Of a DNA stretch of 64,000 bases, positions 8,071-17,162 are shown one piece after another (within the stretch, counting starts at the first letter, position 1; each line of letters starts with the position of its first letter). The position numbers and the translations under genes are program-made. The stretch comes from Pseudomonadota bacterium (GTDB lineage: Bacteria > Pseudomonadota > Gammaproteobacteria > Steroidobacterales > Steroidobacteraceae), in assembly GCA_021792755.1 (NCBI GenBank), contig JAJYUA010000002.1, positions 1 to 64,000 of the forward strand, written 5' to 3'. The notes beneath the pieces are model-generated. The model was not told the origin of the DNA. It saw only the letters and a program-made list of their open reading frames with translations, and made no database searches.

Positions 8071-9111
8071 ATGAGATTCGGCATTTCATTGACGTTTTCC
8101 AATCCCAAGGAAACGTTCATTCCCTATTCGCGCCTGATGGAAAGCCAGATTGCCCAGTCGGTGCTCGCGGAAGATGTGGGGTTCGATCATGTGTGGGTGG
8201 CCGAACATCACGGCAGCGAGCACTACTTTCCCGCGGCGATGTCGACTCTGGCGGTGCTCGCCACGCGCACGCGCCGCGTACGCCTCGGCAGCTACATCGT
8301 CGTCATGCCGCTGTATCACCCGATTCACATCGCCGAGCAGGCGGCGATCGTCGACCTGTTGTCGAACGGGCGCCTCGAGCTCGGCCTGGGGATCGGCAAC
8401 TTCCAGGATGAGTTCGAGGCCTTCGGCATCTCCCGCAAGGAGCGCGGCTCGCGCATGGAGGAGGGCCTGCAGGTGATCGCCGGCCTGTGGGAGCAGAAGA
8501 GTTTTTCCTTCTCCGGCAAGCACTTCAACCTGAAGAATTTCAGCCTGGTGCCGCGGCCGGTGCAGCCCAGGGCACCGATCTGGATGGCGGGCAATGCGCC
8601 GCGTGCGATCGACAGGGCGGCCCGGTTCGGGTACCACCTGGCGGGCTCGGGCACGGGCTTTGATCTGTACGAGCAGAAGCTGCGCGAGCACGGCCGCGAT
8701 CCCGGTCAATTCAACAAATCGATGATCGTGTGCATGCTGCTCGCCAACACACGCGAAGAGGCGTGGCGGCGGGCCGGACCGGCGATGCTGAGCTTCCTCG
8801 GCTACTACAAGGCCGAGTTCGACCGACATCCGGACTTCGAGATGTTTCGCAAAAAGCCCGGCGGTTATTTCGGCGTGGATCCATTGCCCGATTCCCGGGA
8901 CGTCGAAAGCCTGAAGAAGCTGAACTTCCTCGGCTCGCCGTTCATCATCGGCACGCCGGACGATGCGCTGGAGGCTTGCGGGAGGATCCAGCAACTCGGC
9001 ATCACCCATCCGGTGCTTTCCCAACATTTCGGCGGAATGGATCCGGCGTACAGCGAGGATACGATCCGACTGATGGGCCAGGCGGTGATCCCCGCCTTTC
9101 GCGACCGGTAA
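8071..9111 (+). CDS. LLM-class flavin/F420-dependent oxidoreductase
   Basis: 346 residues of the bacterial luciferase-like TIM-barrel family. The signature runs MRFGISLTFSNP, then GFDHVWVAEHHGSEHYFPAA, ATRTRRVRLGSYIVVMPLYH and LELGLGIGNFQDEFEAFGI. The AEHH motif resembles FMN/F420-using alkanal monooxygenase-like enzymes with substrate channels for hydrophobic compounds. Whether it uses FMN or F420 cannot be settled from motifs. F420 biosynthesis genes follow directly on the same strand, which makes F420 reasonable. A CAGGAG ribosome site precedes ATG 8071. Copy A of the repeated element lies upstream. The substrate is unknown. Confidence 0.88.
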   Translation: MRFGISLTFSNPKETFIPYSRLMESQIAQSVLAEDVGFDHVWVAEHHGSEHYFPAAMSTLAVLATRTRRVRLGSYIVVMPLYHPIHIAEQAAIVDLLSNGRLELGLGIGNFQDEFEAFGISRKERGSRMEEGLQVIAGLWEQKSFSFSGKHFNLKNFSLVPRPVQPRAPIWMAGNAPRAIDRAARFGYHLAGSGTGFDLYEQKLREHGRDPGQFNKSMIVCMLLANTREEAWRRAGPAMLSFLGYYKAEFDRHPDFEMFRKKPGGYFGVDPLPDSRDVESLKKLNFLGSPFIIGTPDDALEACGRIQQLGITHPVLSQHFGGMDPAYSEDTIRLMGQAVIPAFRDR

Positions 9112-9396
9112 ACAGGCTGCATGAGCGCGGTCGAGGGCTCGGGCGCCGGCCGGTGCCCCGGGGTGAGCGACTGGCAGACGCCGGTGCGGCCGCAATGGCG
9201 CATGCGCTGGCGGCGGCCGGGCCGGTGATGGCAGAGGGCGCGCAGGGCATACCGGAGGCGCTGGTGCGCGGGTCCGGTTGCGATGCATCACCCTGCGATG
9301 CGACCGGCGTGGGCCGGCCGCCGGCCGAGGAACTGTTCCCGTGAGTGTCACAGTTAAGGGTCTGACTCGTTCCGTGCCGCTTCGGCAAGGCGGGCG

Positions 9397-10014
9397 ATGA
9401 GCTGCTGGGCGCTGGTTCCGGTCAAGGCGCGTGCCGAGGGCAAGTCGCGTCTGGCGCCGGTGCTCGATCCGCCCGCGCGGATCGCGCTGGTACGGTCCAT
9501 GCTGGACCATGTCTTGGGCGTGCTGGCGGCGGCACCCGGCGTCGATCATGTGGCGATCGCCAGCCCGGAGCGCGACCTGGTATCCGCGGACATTCACCTG
9601 CTGCCAGAGCGGGGTCGCGGACTGAACCGGGCGTTGGGCAGTGCGGTAGCGGCGCTGAGGCGTCTTGGTGCACGCGAAGTGCTGGTGCTGCCGGGCGATC
9701 TGCCATGCGTGGGTACGGACGATGTGGCGGTGCTGCTGGCGCAGATGCGCGCCGGCGGTTGTGCGCTGGCGAGCGATCGGCAGGGCACGGGCACCAATGC
9801 GATTGCGCTTGATTTGCAGCGGCTCGGCCCGGCGGGGTTTCGATTTCTGTTCGGCCGCAACAGCTTTGCTCGCCATGCTCGCCAGGCGTGCGCGCTGGGA
9901 TTGGGCCCGCAGATCGCTCGACGACCCGGTCTGGGCTTCGATCTGGATGAACCGCAGGCGCTCAGCGCCTTCAAGACCGTGCATCGACCCGATGCGATTA
10001 GGCAGGCTTCATGA
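9397..10014 (+). CDS. cofC: 2-phospho-L-lactate (or 3-phosphoglycerate) guanylyltransferase CofC
   Basis: 205 residues of the CofC/FbiD nucleotidyltransferase family: N-terminal ALVPVKARAEGKSRLAPVLD, then EVLVLPGDLPCVGTDDVAVL and SDRQGTGTNAIALDL, with RNSFARHARQA near the end. It activates a three-carbon phospho-acid with GTP, the first committed step of building the F420 side chain. In the proteobacterium Paraburkholderia rhizoxinica the enzyme prefers 3-phosphoglycerate, giving 3PG-F420. Which substrate is used here cannot be decided by eye. Its TGA overlaps the ATG of fbiC (ATGA at 10011-10014), so the two are co-translated. Confidence 0.92.
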   Translation: MSCWALVPVKARAEGKSRLAPVLDPPARIALVRSMLDHVLGVLAAAPGVDHVAIASPERDLVSADIHLLPERGRGLNRALGSAVAALRRLGAREVLVLPGDLPCVGTDDVAVLLAQMRAGGCALASDRQGTGTNAIALDLQRLGPAGFRFLFGRNSFARHARQACALGLGPQIARRPGLGFDLDEPQALSAFKTVHRPDAIRQAS

Positions 10015-12389
10015 GCACGTGGCAGAGGATACGCGATCGGTCCGCACTGGGCGGGGGGCTGTCGGGCGAGGAGGCGCTGAGCCTGCCCGCCATGCCGCTC
10101 GAAGCCCTGATGGAGGTGAGCGAAGCCCTGACGCTCGAGGGCTTCGGCCGCACGGTGACCTATTCGCGCAAGGTGTTCATCCCGCTGACGCAGCTCTGCC
10201 GCGACGTCTGCCACTACTGCACCTTCGCCAAGGCGCCCGGGAAGCTGGCGCGGGCCTATCTGTCGGCGGACGAGGCGGTGGCGATTGCGCGGGCCGGGGC
10301 GCAAGCCGGCTGCAAGGAAGCTCTGTTCACGCTCGGCGACCAGCCGGAGCTGCGCTACGCCGCCGCGCGTCAGGCACTCGAGGCAATGGGCTTTGCGAGC
10401 ACCCTCGAGTATCTGGCGCATGTCGCGCAGCGGGTCCAGCAGGAGACCGGGCTCCTGCCCCATCTCAATCCCGGCGTGATGTCCCGCGAAGACATCGAAA
10501 AATTGCGCCGGGTGTCGGTCTCGATGGGCTTGATGCTGGAGACGGCCGCGACACGGCTGTGCGCCAAGGGAGGGCCGCATTTCGGCTCGCCCGACAAGGC
10601 CCCGGCGGCGCGTCTGGCGACGCTCAGCGCGGCCGGTGAGGCGCGGGTGCCCTTCACCACGGGCCTTCTGGTCGGGATCGGCGAGACACGGACCGAGCGC
10701 ATCGAAGCCTTGCTGGCGCTGCGTGAGATTCAGCAGCGCCATGGACACATCCAGGAGGTGATCCTGCAGAACTTCAAGCCCAAGCCGGGCACGCGCATGG
10801 CGAATGCGCCGGAGCCTGCGCTCAGCGAGCACCTGTGGACCATTGCGGCGGCGCGCCTCATCTTCGGCAGCGCGATGAGCCTGCAGGCGCCGCCCAACCT
10901 GCAGAGCGACCTCGCCGCGCTCATTAGGGCCGGAGTCAATGACTGGGGCGGGGTGTCACCGGTAACGCTCGATCACGTCAATCCCGAAGCGCCCTGGCCA
11001 CAGCTCGATGCGCTGGCACGAAAGACGGCGGACGCCGGCCGCGTGCTGCTCGAGCGTCTGGCGATCGCGCCCGCCTATGCACGCGCCGCCGAGCGCTGGG
11101 TGGACTCGACTCAGGCGAGACCGGTCGTGCACAGGACCGATGCACGAGGTCTCGCACGGGCCTGCGGCTGGATCACCGGTGCCGCCATGCCGGTGCCCGC
11201 CTATGCGCATCAGTGGCTGCGCGGCGGCAGACCCTCGGCCTCGACCGCGGCGATCCTGGCGCGTGCCGAGGACGGCGATGACCTGAGCGAAGAGCAGATC
11301 GTGGCGCTGTTCGGCGTGGACGGTCCGGACCTCGGCGCGCTGATCGGCGCCGCCGATGCGCTGCGCAGCCGCGTCGCCGGCGAGACCGTCACTTTCGTGG
11401 TCAACCGCAACATCAACTACACCAACATCTGCCTCTACAAATGCGCGTTCTGCGCCTTCGCCAAGTCCGGCTCGCGCGCCATGCGCGGGCCGGCCTACCG
11501 GCTCGACCTGCGGCAGATCGCCGCGCGCACCCGGGAGGCCTGGGAGCGCGGTGCCACCGAGGTGTGCCTGCAGGGCGGCATCCATCCGGACTACACCGGC
11601 GAGACCTACCTCGACATCGTGCGGGCCGTGAAGACCGCGGTTCCGGCCATGCACGTGCACGCCTTCTCGCCCCAGGAGATCACCCATGGCGCGCGCACTC
11701 TGGGGCTGTCACTCGATGACTACGTTACACGGCTGGTGCAGGCGGGGCTTTCGACCCTGCCGGGCACCGCGGCGGAGATTCTCGATGATGAAGTGCGCGC
11801 CGTCCTCTCTCCCGACAAGATCAATACCGAGGAATGGTTCGCGGTGATGCGGGCAGCCCATGGCGCAGGCCTGCAATCGACCGCCACTATCATGTACGGT
11901 CATGTGGATCGGCCCTGGCACTGGGCGCGCCATCTGCTGCGCATTCGCGAGCATCAGAAGAGCTTTGGCGGCTTCACCGAGTTCGTGCCCCTGCCGTTCG
12001 TGCACATGGAAGCGCCGATGTGGAAAAAGCGCGCCGTGCGGCCGGGCCCGACATTCCGCGAAGCCGTGCTCATGCATGCGGTGGCGCGCCTCGTGCTGCA
12101 TCCGCACATCGTCAACGTCCAGACCTCCTGGGTGAAGATGGGCGCCGGCGGAGCCGCCTTCTGCCTGCAGGCCGGAGCGAACGATCTTGGCGGGGTGCTG
12201 ATGGACGAGTCGATCACCCGCGCCGCCGGCGGCCTCAATGGCCAGGAATTCGACACCACCCGCATGCGCGCCCTGGCGAGCGCAATCGGTCGCGATGCGC
12301 GCCAGCGCACCACCCTGTATGGCGAGTTGCCGCGATACCGCGAGCTGACGCGGGACAGCTGCAGCGGCGCGAGCTGCGAGCAGCGATGA
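10011..12389 (+). CDS. fbiC: 7,8-didemethyl-8-hydroxy-5-deazariboflavin (FO) synthase, fused CofG-CofH
   Basis: 792 residues with two radical SAM domains, as in actinobacterial FbiC rather than the separate archaeal CofG and CofH. The CofG half has CRDVCHYC (Cys63, 67, 70) after VTYSRKVFIPLTQL. The CofH half has CLYKCAFC (Cys474, 478, 481) after VVNRNINYTNI, then EVCLQGGIHPDYTGETYLDI and HVHAFSPQEI. Each cluster binds a 4Fe-4S that cleaves SAM. Together they join tyrosine and the ribityl-diaminouracil to form FO, the F420 chromophore. Both cysteine triads are intact. The gene overlaps cofC. Confidence 0.96.
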   Translation: MSTWQRIRDRSALGGGLSGEEALSLPAMPLEALMEVSEALTLEGFGRTVTYSRKVFIPLTQLCRDVCHYCTFAKAPGKLARAYLSADEAVAIARAGAQAGCKEALFTLGDQPELRYAAARQALEAMGFASTLEYLAHVAQRVQQETGLLPHLNPGVMSREDIEKLRRVSVSMGLMLETAATRLCAKGGPHFGSPDKAPAARLATLSAAGEARVPFTTGLLVGIGETRTERIEALLALREIQQRHGHIQEVILQNFKPKPGTRMANAPEPALSEHLWTIAAARLIFGSAMSLQAPPNLQSDLAALIRAGVNDWGGVSPVTLDHVNPEAPWPQLDALARKTADAGRVLLERLAIAPAYARAAERWVDSTQARPVVHRTDARGLARACGWITGAAMPVPAYAHQWLRGGRPSASTAAILARAEDGDDLSEEQIVALFGVDGPDLGALIGAADALRSRVAGETVTFVVNRNINYTNICLYKCAFCAFAKSGSRAMRGPAYRLDLRQIAARTREAWERGATEVCLQGGIHPDYTGETYLDIVRAVKTAVPAMHVHAFSPQEITHGARTLGLSLDDYVTRLVQAGLSTLPGTAAEILDDEVRAVLSPDKINTEEWFAVMRAAHGAGLQSTATIMYGHVDRPWHWARHLLRIREHQKSFGGFTEFVPLPFVHMEAPMWKKRAVRPGPTFREAVLMHAVARLVLHPHIVNVQTSWVKMGAGGAAFCLQAGANDLGGVLMDESITRAAGGLNGQEFDTTRMRALASAIGRDARQRTTLYGELPRYRELTRDSCSGASCEQR

Positions 12390-12542
12390 GAGCGGCGCAG
12401 CGCACGCCCGGACGGAGCAATTTCGCCACAGGTACTCGACGCATGCCCCACGGCGGCGCGCGCCTCGGGGCGCAAGGCATGGCGGAAACGGCTGATCAGG
12501 AGGAGCCGCGTGAACGACACCCGGGTACCGTAAGGGCGGCCC

Positions 12543-12962
12543 GTGCGCAGCGTGATCATGGCAGGCGCGCGCTACGATACCGGAAAGAAGGTCCCGCCCC
12601 CGGTCGAGGGCTTCAGCGCACAACCCGATGCGCGCATGATCCGGAAAGGACTGCCGGACGCCGAAGACCTGCTGGTGTTTGACAACGAGGCAGAGCGCGG
12701 ACATTTGCCGCTCGACCCTGCAGCGGTGTGCGGCGCGCGCGCGCTCGGGATCGATCCGGCGACCCGGCGGGACAGGCGGCGGTACGTCGGCACGAAGCGA
12801 ACGCTCTTCAGCCCGTTCATCGGCGCCGCCCGGCGGCTTGCCAATGCAGACACGCTGATCGGCGGGGGGACCCGGGCCCGGCTCGTCCGCGTGAGTGCCG
12901 CGGCAAAGGGCATCCGGCAGCACCTGCCGCCCTTTGCCGGCAGAGGCTGGGCACGCTCATAG
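12543..12962 (+). CDS. Hypothetical protein between fbiC and the EthD-like gene
   Basis: 139 residues from GTG 12543 (or ATG 12558). I do not recognise the family. It is rich in Arg, Ala and Gly and has no signal peptide, membrane segment or known motif. Codon third positions are strongly G/C like the neighbours, and the gene would fit the gap in the same direction. That is the only support: reverse-strand frames over the same place are also open, as is common in high-GC DNA. Confidence 0.3.
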   Translation: MRSVIMAGARYDTGKKVPPPVEGFSAQPDARMIRKGLPDAEDLLVFDNEAERGHLPLDPAAVCGARALGIDPATRRDRRRYVGTKRTLFSPFIGAARRLANADTLIGGGTRARLVRVSAAAKGIRQHLPPFAGRGWARS

Positions 12963-13003
12963 CGGGCCGTCGGAAGATGCGCAGAGCCGAAGAGGAAACC
13001 AGC

Positions 13004-13783
13004 ATGGGCCATCCGCCGCAGCGGCTGCTCAAGAGCATCGTGATGCACGATATCCCGATGGACGCGATCGCCGCCATGGAGCGTTGGTACTACAAGGATC
13101 ATTCGCCCGAGGTGGTGCGCCGCTTCGGCCCCTGGCAGGCGCGCCATGATTCCTACCTTCCGGTGGATGCGCCGGCCGAGGCGCGCGCCTACGGCTTCTA
13201 CAACTGGAGGGTGACCGAGGGCTGGTGGCGGGAATTGCCCCGGCCCGGCCCGCAGGGGAACCTGTGCTTCACGCTGCCGCCGGTGTGGCCCAGGGTTGCG
13301 ACCTGTTTTATTCCGTGGCAGCCGACCGAGGACTTTATCGGACACGATGTGTCTGTCGGACAGAAGAACGTGCTGCGTTGGTATGTCCTGATGAGGTATC
13401 CGAGGGGTGTGCGCTTCGAGGACGCGGAGGAGTGGTTTCTGAAGACCCACGTGCCGCAGGTCAAGCGGCAGCGCGGATTGTGGCGATTCTTCAGCTACCG
13501 CACGCTCAGGGAGCCGCGGGCACTGCCGGGCAACTGGCCGCCCGCAGCCACGCCGCCGGCCGGCAGCGTCATGGCGCAGTGGGATCGTGTGTGTGAGCTG
13601 TGGTATGAGTCCTTCGCCGACTGGCGGCACGCGGTGATCGAGGCGCCGCCTGCCTATACCGTGCCGCCGTGGGCCACCTATGGCTGTTACCCGTTTCTCG
13701 ATCCCTGGGTGGATTTCGTCAGCTCCTTTCTGCTGCAGCGGCCGACGGACGAATTCCTGCGGGATGCGCGCGGCTATGGTTGA
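13004..13783 (+). CDS. EthD-like (dimeric alpha+beta barrel) protein
   Basis: 259 residues. The first half has an EthD/Dabb-type pattern (LLKSIVMHDIPMDAIAAMER, then WYYKDHSPEVVRRFGPWQAR, DSYLPVDAP), and a related pattern recurs around 125-160 (VLMRYPRGVRFEDAEEWFLK, THVPQVKRQRGLWRFFSYRT), suggesting two ferredoxin-like repeats. EthD-type proteins accompany oxidative degradation systems, often with unknown biochemical roles. ATG 13004 follows GAGGAAACCAGC. It sits between fbiC and fgd on the same strand. A role with the F420/LLM chemistry is inferred from position only. Confidence 0.6.
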   Translation: MGHPPQRLLKSIVMHDIPMDAIAAMERWYYKDHSPEVVRRFGPWQARHDSYLPVDAPAEARAYGFYNWRVTEGWWRELPRPGPQGNLCFTLPPVWPRVATCFIPWQPTEDFIGHDVSVGQKNVLRWYVLMRYPRGVRFEDAEEWFLKTHVPQVKRQRGLWRFFSYRTLREPRALPGNWPPAATPPAGSVMAQWDRVCELWYESFADWRHAVIEAPPAYTVPPWATYGCYPFLDPWVDFVSSFLLQRPTDEFLRDARGYG

Positions 13784-13893
13784 GGGCGGCCTCGGCAGCC
13801 CGCAGCCGGTGCAGGTCATGGCGGGCGGCGCATCGCGGCTGAGCGGCGGCAATGACGGAAACGGATCGCATGCGGACAAGTATGAGGTGCATC

Positions 13894-14898
13894 ATGTTGA
13901 AACTGGGTTATAAGGCGTCGGCCGAGCAGTTCTGCGGCAAAGAACTGCTCGAGTACGGCGTGATCGCCGAGCAGGTGGGCCTCGATTCGGTGTGGATCAG
14001 CGATCATTTTCAGCCATGGCGGCACAGCGGCGGCCAGGCGCCGTTCTCGCTCGCCTGGCTCGGGGCGCTCGGCGCGAAGACCTCACGGGTGCTGATGGGC
14101 ACCAGCGTGCTGACACCGACGTTCCGCTATCACCCCTCGATCGTGGCGCAGGCGTTCGGCACCCTTGGCGCGATGTTCCCCGGCCGCGTGGCGCTCGGCA
14201 TCGGCACCGGCGAGTCGCTCAATGAAGTGCCCTCGAGCGGCATGGCATGGCCGGAGCAGAAGGAGCGCACCGCGCGATTCAAGGAGGCCGTGGAGCTGAT
14301 CCAGAGGCTCTGGCGGGAGGAGCGCGTGACCTATGAGGGACGCTTTTACCGTACCGATAGGGCCACGATCTACGAGCGTCCGCAGGGCAGCGTGCCGATC
14401 TATGTGGCCGGTGCCGGCCCGCTCATGGCGAAGTTCGCCGGCGAGCATGCGCAGGGCTTCATCTGCACCAGCGGCAAGAACTGGAGCCTGTACAGCGAGA
14501 CCCTGCTGCCGAACGTCGACGCGGGTCTGCAGAAGGCCGGGCGGTCGAGCCAGGACATCGAGCGGATGATCGAGATCAAATTGTCGTTCGATCTGGACCG
14601 GCAGCGGGCGCTGCAGGACACGCGCCTCTGGGGCGCGCTCGCCTTGACGCCGGACGAGAAGATGAACGTGCAGGATCCGCTGCAAATGGAGAAGCTCGCC
14701 GACGGGCTGCCCATCGAGCGCGCCGCCTCGCGCTGGATCGTGAGCGACGATGCCGGGGAAATCCTCGAGAAGCTTCGTCCATACCTCGAGCTCGGCTTCA
14801 CGCACCTGGTGTTCCACGCTCCGGGTCCGGACCAGGCGCGGTTCCTGCGGCTGTTTTCGCAGCATGTGGCGCCGAGGCTGCGCCAGGCCTTCGGCTGA
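13894..14898 (+). CDS. fgd: F420-dependent glucose-6-phosphate dehydrogenase (FGD)
   Basis: 334 residues, nearly the length of M. tuberculosis FGD1 (336) and very similar along its whole length: LKLGYKASAEQF, SDHFQPWRHSGGQAPFSLAW, VLMGTSVLTPTFRY, GTGESLNE, LVFHAPGPDQARFL. Known FGD1 residues are kept: Asp37/His38 and Trp42 (FGD1 39/40/44), Glu107 (109), and the phosphate-binding Lys195, Lys256 and Arg280 (198, 259, 283). It should oxidise glucose 6-phosphate to 6-phosphogluconolactone while reducing F420 to F420H2. ATG 13894 was chosen because of GAGGT five bases upstream and the fit to FGD1; ATGs further up give 14 extra residues. The gnd gene follows 52 bases later. Confidence 0.93.
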   Translation: MLKLGYKASAEQFCGKELLEYGVIAEQVGLDSVWISDHFQPWRHSGGQAPFSLAWLGALGAKTSRVLMGTSVLTPTFRYHPSIVAQAFGTLGAMFPGRVALGIGTGESLNEVPSSGMAWPEQKERTARFKEAVELIQRLWREERVTYEGRFYRTDRATIYERPQGSVPIYVAGAGPLMAKFAGEHAQGFICTSGKNWSLYSETLLPNVDAGLQKAGRSSQDIERMIEIKLSFDLDRQRALQDTRLWGALALTPDEKMNVQDPLQMEKLADGLPIERAASRWIVSDDAGEILEKLRPYLELGFTHLVFHAPGPDQARFLRLFSQHVAPRLRQAFG

Positions 14899-14950
14899 GC
14901 CGCGTCCGCAGTCTGTGCCGTAACGGAAAAATGGGCGAGGAGATCTGCAG

Positions 14951-15937
14951 ATGCAACTGGGTATGATCGGCCTGGGCCGCATGGGCGCGAACATGGTTCG
15001 GCGCCTGATGCGCTCGGGACATGATTGCGTCGTATATGACGTCGACGGCGCGGCCGTCGACCGGCTTGCGGCCGAAGGGGCCACGGGCGCGAGGACGCTC
15101 GATGAGCTCGTCGCCCGGTTGACCCCGCCGCGCGCGGTCTGGCTGATGGTTGCGCACGGCGCAATCACCGAGACGAGCGTACGCGAGATGAGGTTGCGCC
15201 TTGCCGCCGGTGATGTGCTGATCGACGGCGGCAACAGTTTTTACCAGGATGACGTGCGTCGCGCCGCCGAGCTGCGCGAACGGGGCATTGCCTATCTCGA
15301 TGTCGGCACGAGTGGCGGGATTGCCGGGCTGGAGCGCGGCTACTGCATGATGATCGGTGGGGAGCGGGCGGCATTCGAGCGGCTCGACTCTGTTTTCGCC
15401 TCTCTCGCGCCGGGTGGCGGGCAGATCGTGCGCACCCGCGGCCGGCAAGCGCGCGACCCGCGCATCGAGCGCGGCTATCTGTATTGCGGCCCCGCCGGGG
15501 CGGGTCATTTCGTCAAGATGATTCACAACGGCATCGAATACGGCATGATGCAGGCCATGGCCGAAGGATTCGACATCCTGCGCAACGTGTCCAAAGGGAG
15601 CGTTCCCGAGGACCGTCGCTACGATCTGGATCTCGCCGACGTGGCCGAGCTCTGGCGTCGGGGCAGCGTCGTCGCGTCGTGGCTGCTGGATCTGGCGGCC
15701 GAGGCGCTGGTCGAGGATCCTCAGCTGGCCGGCTTTTCCGGGGTGGTCGAGGATTCGGGCGAGGGCCGCTGGACGGTGCAGGCGGCGGTCGAGGAAGCCG
15801 TGCCGGCCGAAGTGCTGACCGCCGCGCTCTATGCGCGGTTCCGCTCGCGCCAGGAGCATACCTTCGCCGAGAAGATGCTCTCGGCGATGCGCGCGAAATT
15901 CGGCGGTCACAAGGAGCCGGCGCTGCCGCGGCGCTGA
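14951..15937 (+). CDS. gnd: 6-phosphogluconate dehydrogenase, decarboxylating (short, NAD-type)
   Basis: 328 residues, the short form (GndA/YqeC type, TIGR00872-like) rather than the 470-residue NADP enzyme. The Rossmann motif is [15 protein letters not shown], followed by [30 protein letters not shown], the active-site segment [20 protein letters not shown] (Lys, His, Asn) and a C-terminal helical domain. It converts 6-phosphogluconate to ribulose 5-phosphate and CO2. Short forms usually prefer NAD. Placed directly after fgd with a GAGGAG ribosome site, it completes an oxidative pentose phosphate branch whose first step feeds F420. Confidence 0.9.
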   Translation: MQLGMIGLGRMGANMVRRLMRSGHDCVVYDVDGAAVDRLAAEGATGARTLDELVARLTPPRAVWLMVAHGAITETSVREMRLRLAAGDVLIDGGNSFYQDDVRRAAELRERGIAYLDVGTSGGIAGLERGYCMMIGGERAAFERLDSVFASLAPGGGQIVRTRGRQARDPRIERGYLYCGPAGAGHFVKMIHNGIEYGMMQAMAEGFDILRNVSKGSVPEDRRYDLDLADVAELWRRGSVVASWLLDLAAEALVEDPQLAGFSGVVEDSGEGRWTVQAAVEEAVPAEVLTAALYARFRSRQEHTFAEKMLSAMRAKFGGHKEPALPRR

Positions 15938-16073
15938 GCACGCGGGCCGCGGCGGTCTCGCCGCTCAGGGCATGACCGGGGCTGAGCAGGCCGAGCGCCG
16001 GTGCCGCGAGCCGATCGAGGCCGCCGCCTTCCGGCGGCACGCGCAGGATCCGCGCATGTCAGCCCTGCAGCGG

Positions 16074-16694
16074 CTACGTGACCCGAAATACCCGAATGAC
16101 GACCGCGCGTTGCTCCACCGGCAAAGGATGGAGTGTGCCGATGAACAGGGATTTATTCAGCCACTCGTAGCGTCCGCCCACCGCCGCCTCGAATTTCGGC
16201 TGCGTTCGCACATAGCTCGGCTTCGCCGTCGGGGACGCCCCTGGAACGATCAGGCCGCTGTTGATGATATAGATGAGCTCGCCGTCATCGGCGCGCAGGG
16301 CATAGCGAGCGCAGATTTCCGTCACGCCATCGGGACGCACGAGCTGCGTGTCCTGTCCCTCGTCGAGCACCTCGCCGGACAGCCTGGGACCGTGGAACCG
16401 TCCGCCGGTGATCGGAATGATGCGCCGCAGTCCGTAACTGACCCGCCCGAAGCTGATCACCGGGGCGATGCTGACCGTGGCCTGGAACACGAATTCCAGG
16501 CCAGGGGTGTGGAAATCCTCCTGCATGTGTCCAGGCTCGAGCCGTGCCGCCGTGGCCGAAGCGCGGCCGATGCTTTCGGCGAACACGGCGGCCGATGCCA
16601 CCGCGGCCGCCACCACGGAGCGCCGCGACACGCTTACTCCGGGTGGGCCGGCGTCGCCTGCTCCCGCAGTCGAGTCTGAATCATTCGCCGCCAT
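16074..16694 (-). CDS. DUF3237 protein with Tat-like signal
   Basis: 206 residues from ATG 16694 (GGAG nine bases upstream); a TTG start would add ten residues. Residues 20-50 form a twin-arginine-like signal (SRRSVVAAAVASAAVFAESI, cut after ASA). The mature part is a DUF3237 beta-barrel: LEFVFQATVSIAPVISFGRV, RIIPITGGRFHGPRLSGEVL, GVTEICARYALRADDGELIY, and the C-terminal EWLNKSLFIGTL. The biochemical function of the family is unknown. The gene faces the opposite way from its neighbours and has copy C of the repeated element about 260 bases upstream pointing at it. Confidence 0.82.
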   Translation of the reverse strand: MAANDSDSTAGAGDAGPPGVSVSRRSVVAAAVASAAVFAESIGRASATAARLEPGHMQEDFHTPGLEFVFQATVSIAPVISFGRVSYGLRRIIPITGGRFHGPRLSGEVLDEGQDTQLVRPDGVTEICARYALRADDGELIYIINSGLIVPGASPTAKPSYVRTQPKFEAAVGGRYEWLNKSLFIGTLHPLPVEQRAVVIRVFRVT

Positions 16695-16956
16695 CAGCGC
16701 GCGCTCCGGTGTGCACGCCGGCAAGTCTGCCGGCTCATCCGGCCTGATCGGGCGGTTGGCGATTGAGCGCTGGCTATCGTCATGGTGTCACTCTCCGAGG
16801 CCCGGTGTCGCCGTGCCCTGCGGGCAAAACAGGTTGTTTCGCTCACGGGCCGCCGGCGTCGGGGTACGTGCAGTCTTGCAACATCGGCGCGCGGACTTGC
16901 CGCCCGCAGAGGTCGCGAACAGATCCGTGGCGGAACATAAATCGGATCGCGGTCGG

Positions 16957-16991
16957 ACGGAAATAATGAATGGCGGGGATGCTCATAAATT
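16957..16991 (-). promoter_or_regulatory. 35-bp repeated upstream element, copy C (reverse orientation)
   Basis: Read on the minus strand this matches copy B at 27 of 35 positions, and 24 positions are the same in all three copies. It begins AATTTATGAGCATCCC and ends TTATTTCCGT. Outside the core it shares GCTCAT just upstream and CCACGG 27 bases downstream with copy B, which argues for common ancestry. It points at the DUF3237 gene, whose start is 262 bases away. The surrounding 16695-17162 interval holds no convincing gene. Confidence 0.62.
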
Positions 16992-17162
16992 CTGCCGATG
17001 AGCGGGCAGTTGACGTCCAGTTAGAATGAGTGGCGCCGAATACGCTGGGCGTTCGCCGGCGAACCGGCGGTCATCCGGGAGCGCGCGAGCGATCGGCGGG
17101 GCAACCACGGTCACCTGCCGCCCCGGAGAAATGATTTCGTCGTAAATCGATGGAGATGCCCG

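Noticed and set aside
7914-8120. Minus-strand 68-codon frame with a signal-peptide-like segment
   Set aside because: It runs back over copy A and into the LLM gene start, has no homologous look, and its hydrophobic stretch is explained by the reverse reading of the LLM leader.
8086-9984. 632-codon minus-strand frame opposite the LLM gene and cofC
   Set aside because: Antisense to two well-recognised genes; composition rich in Arg, His and Gln with no motifs.
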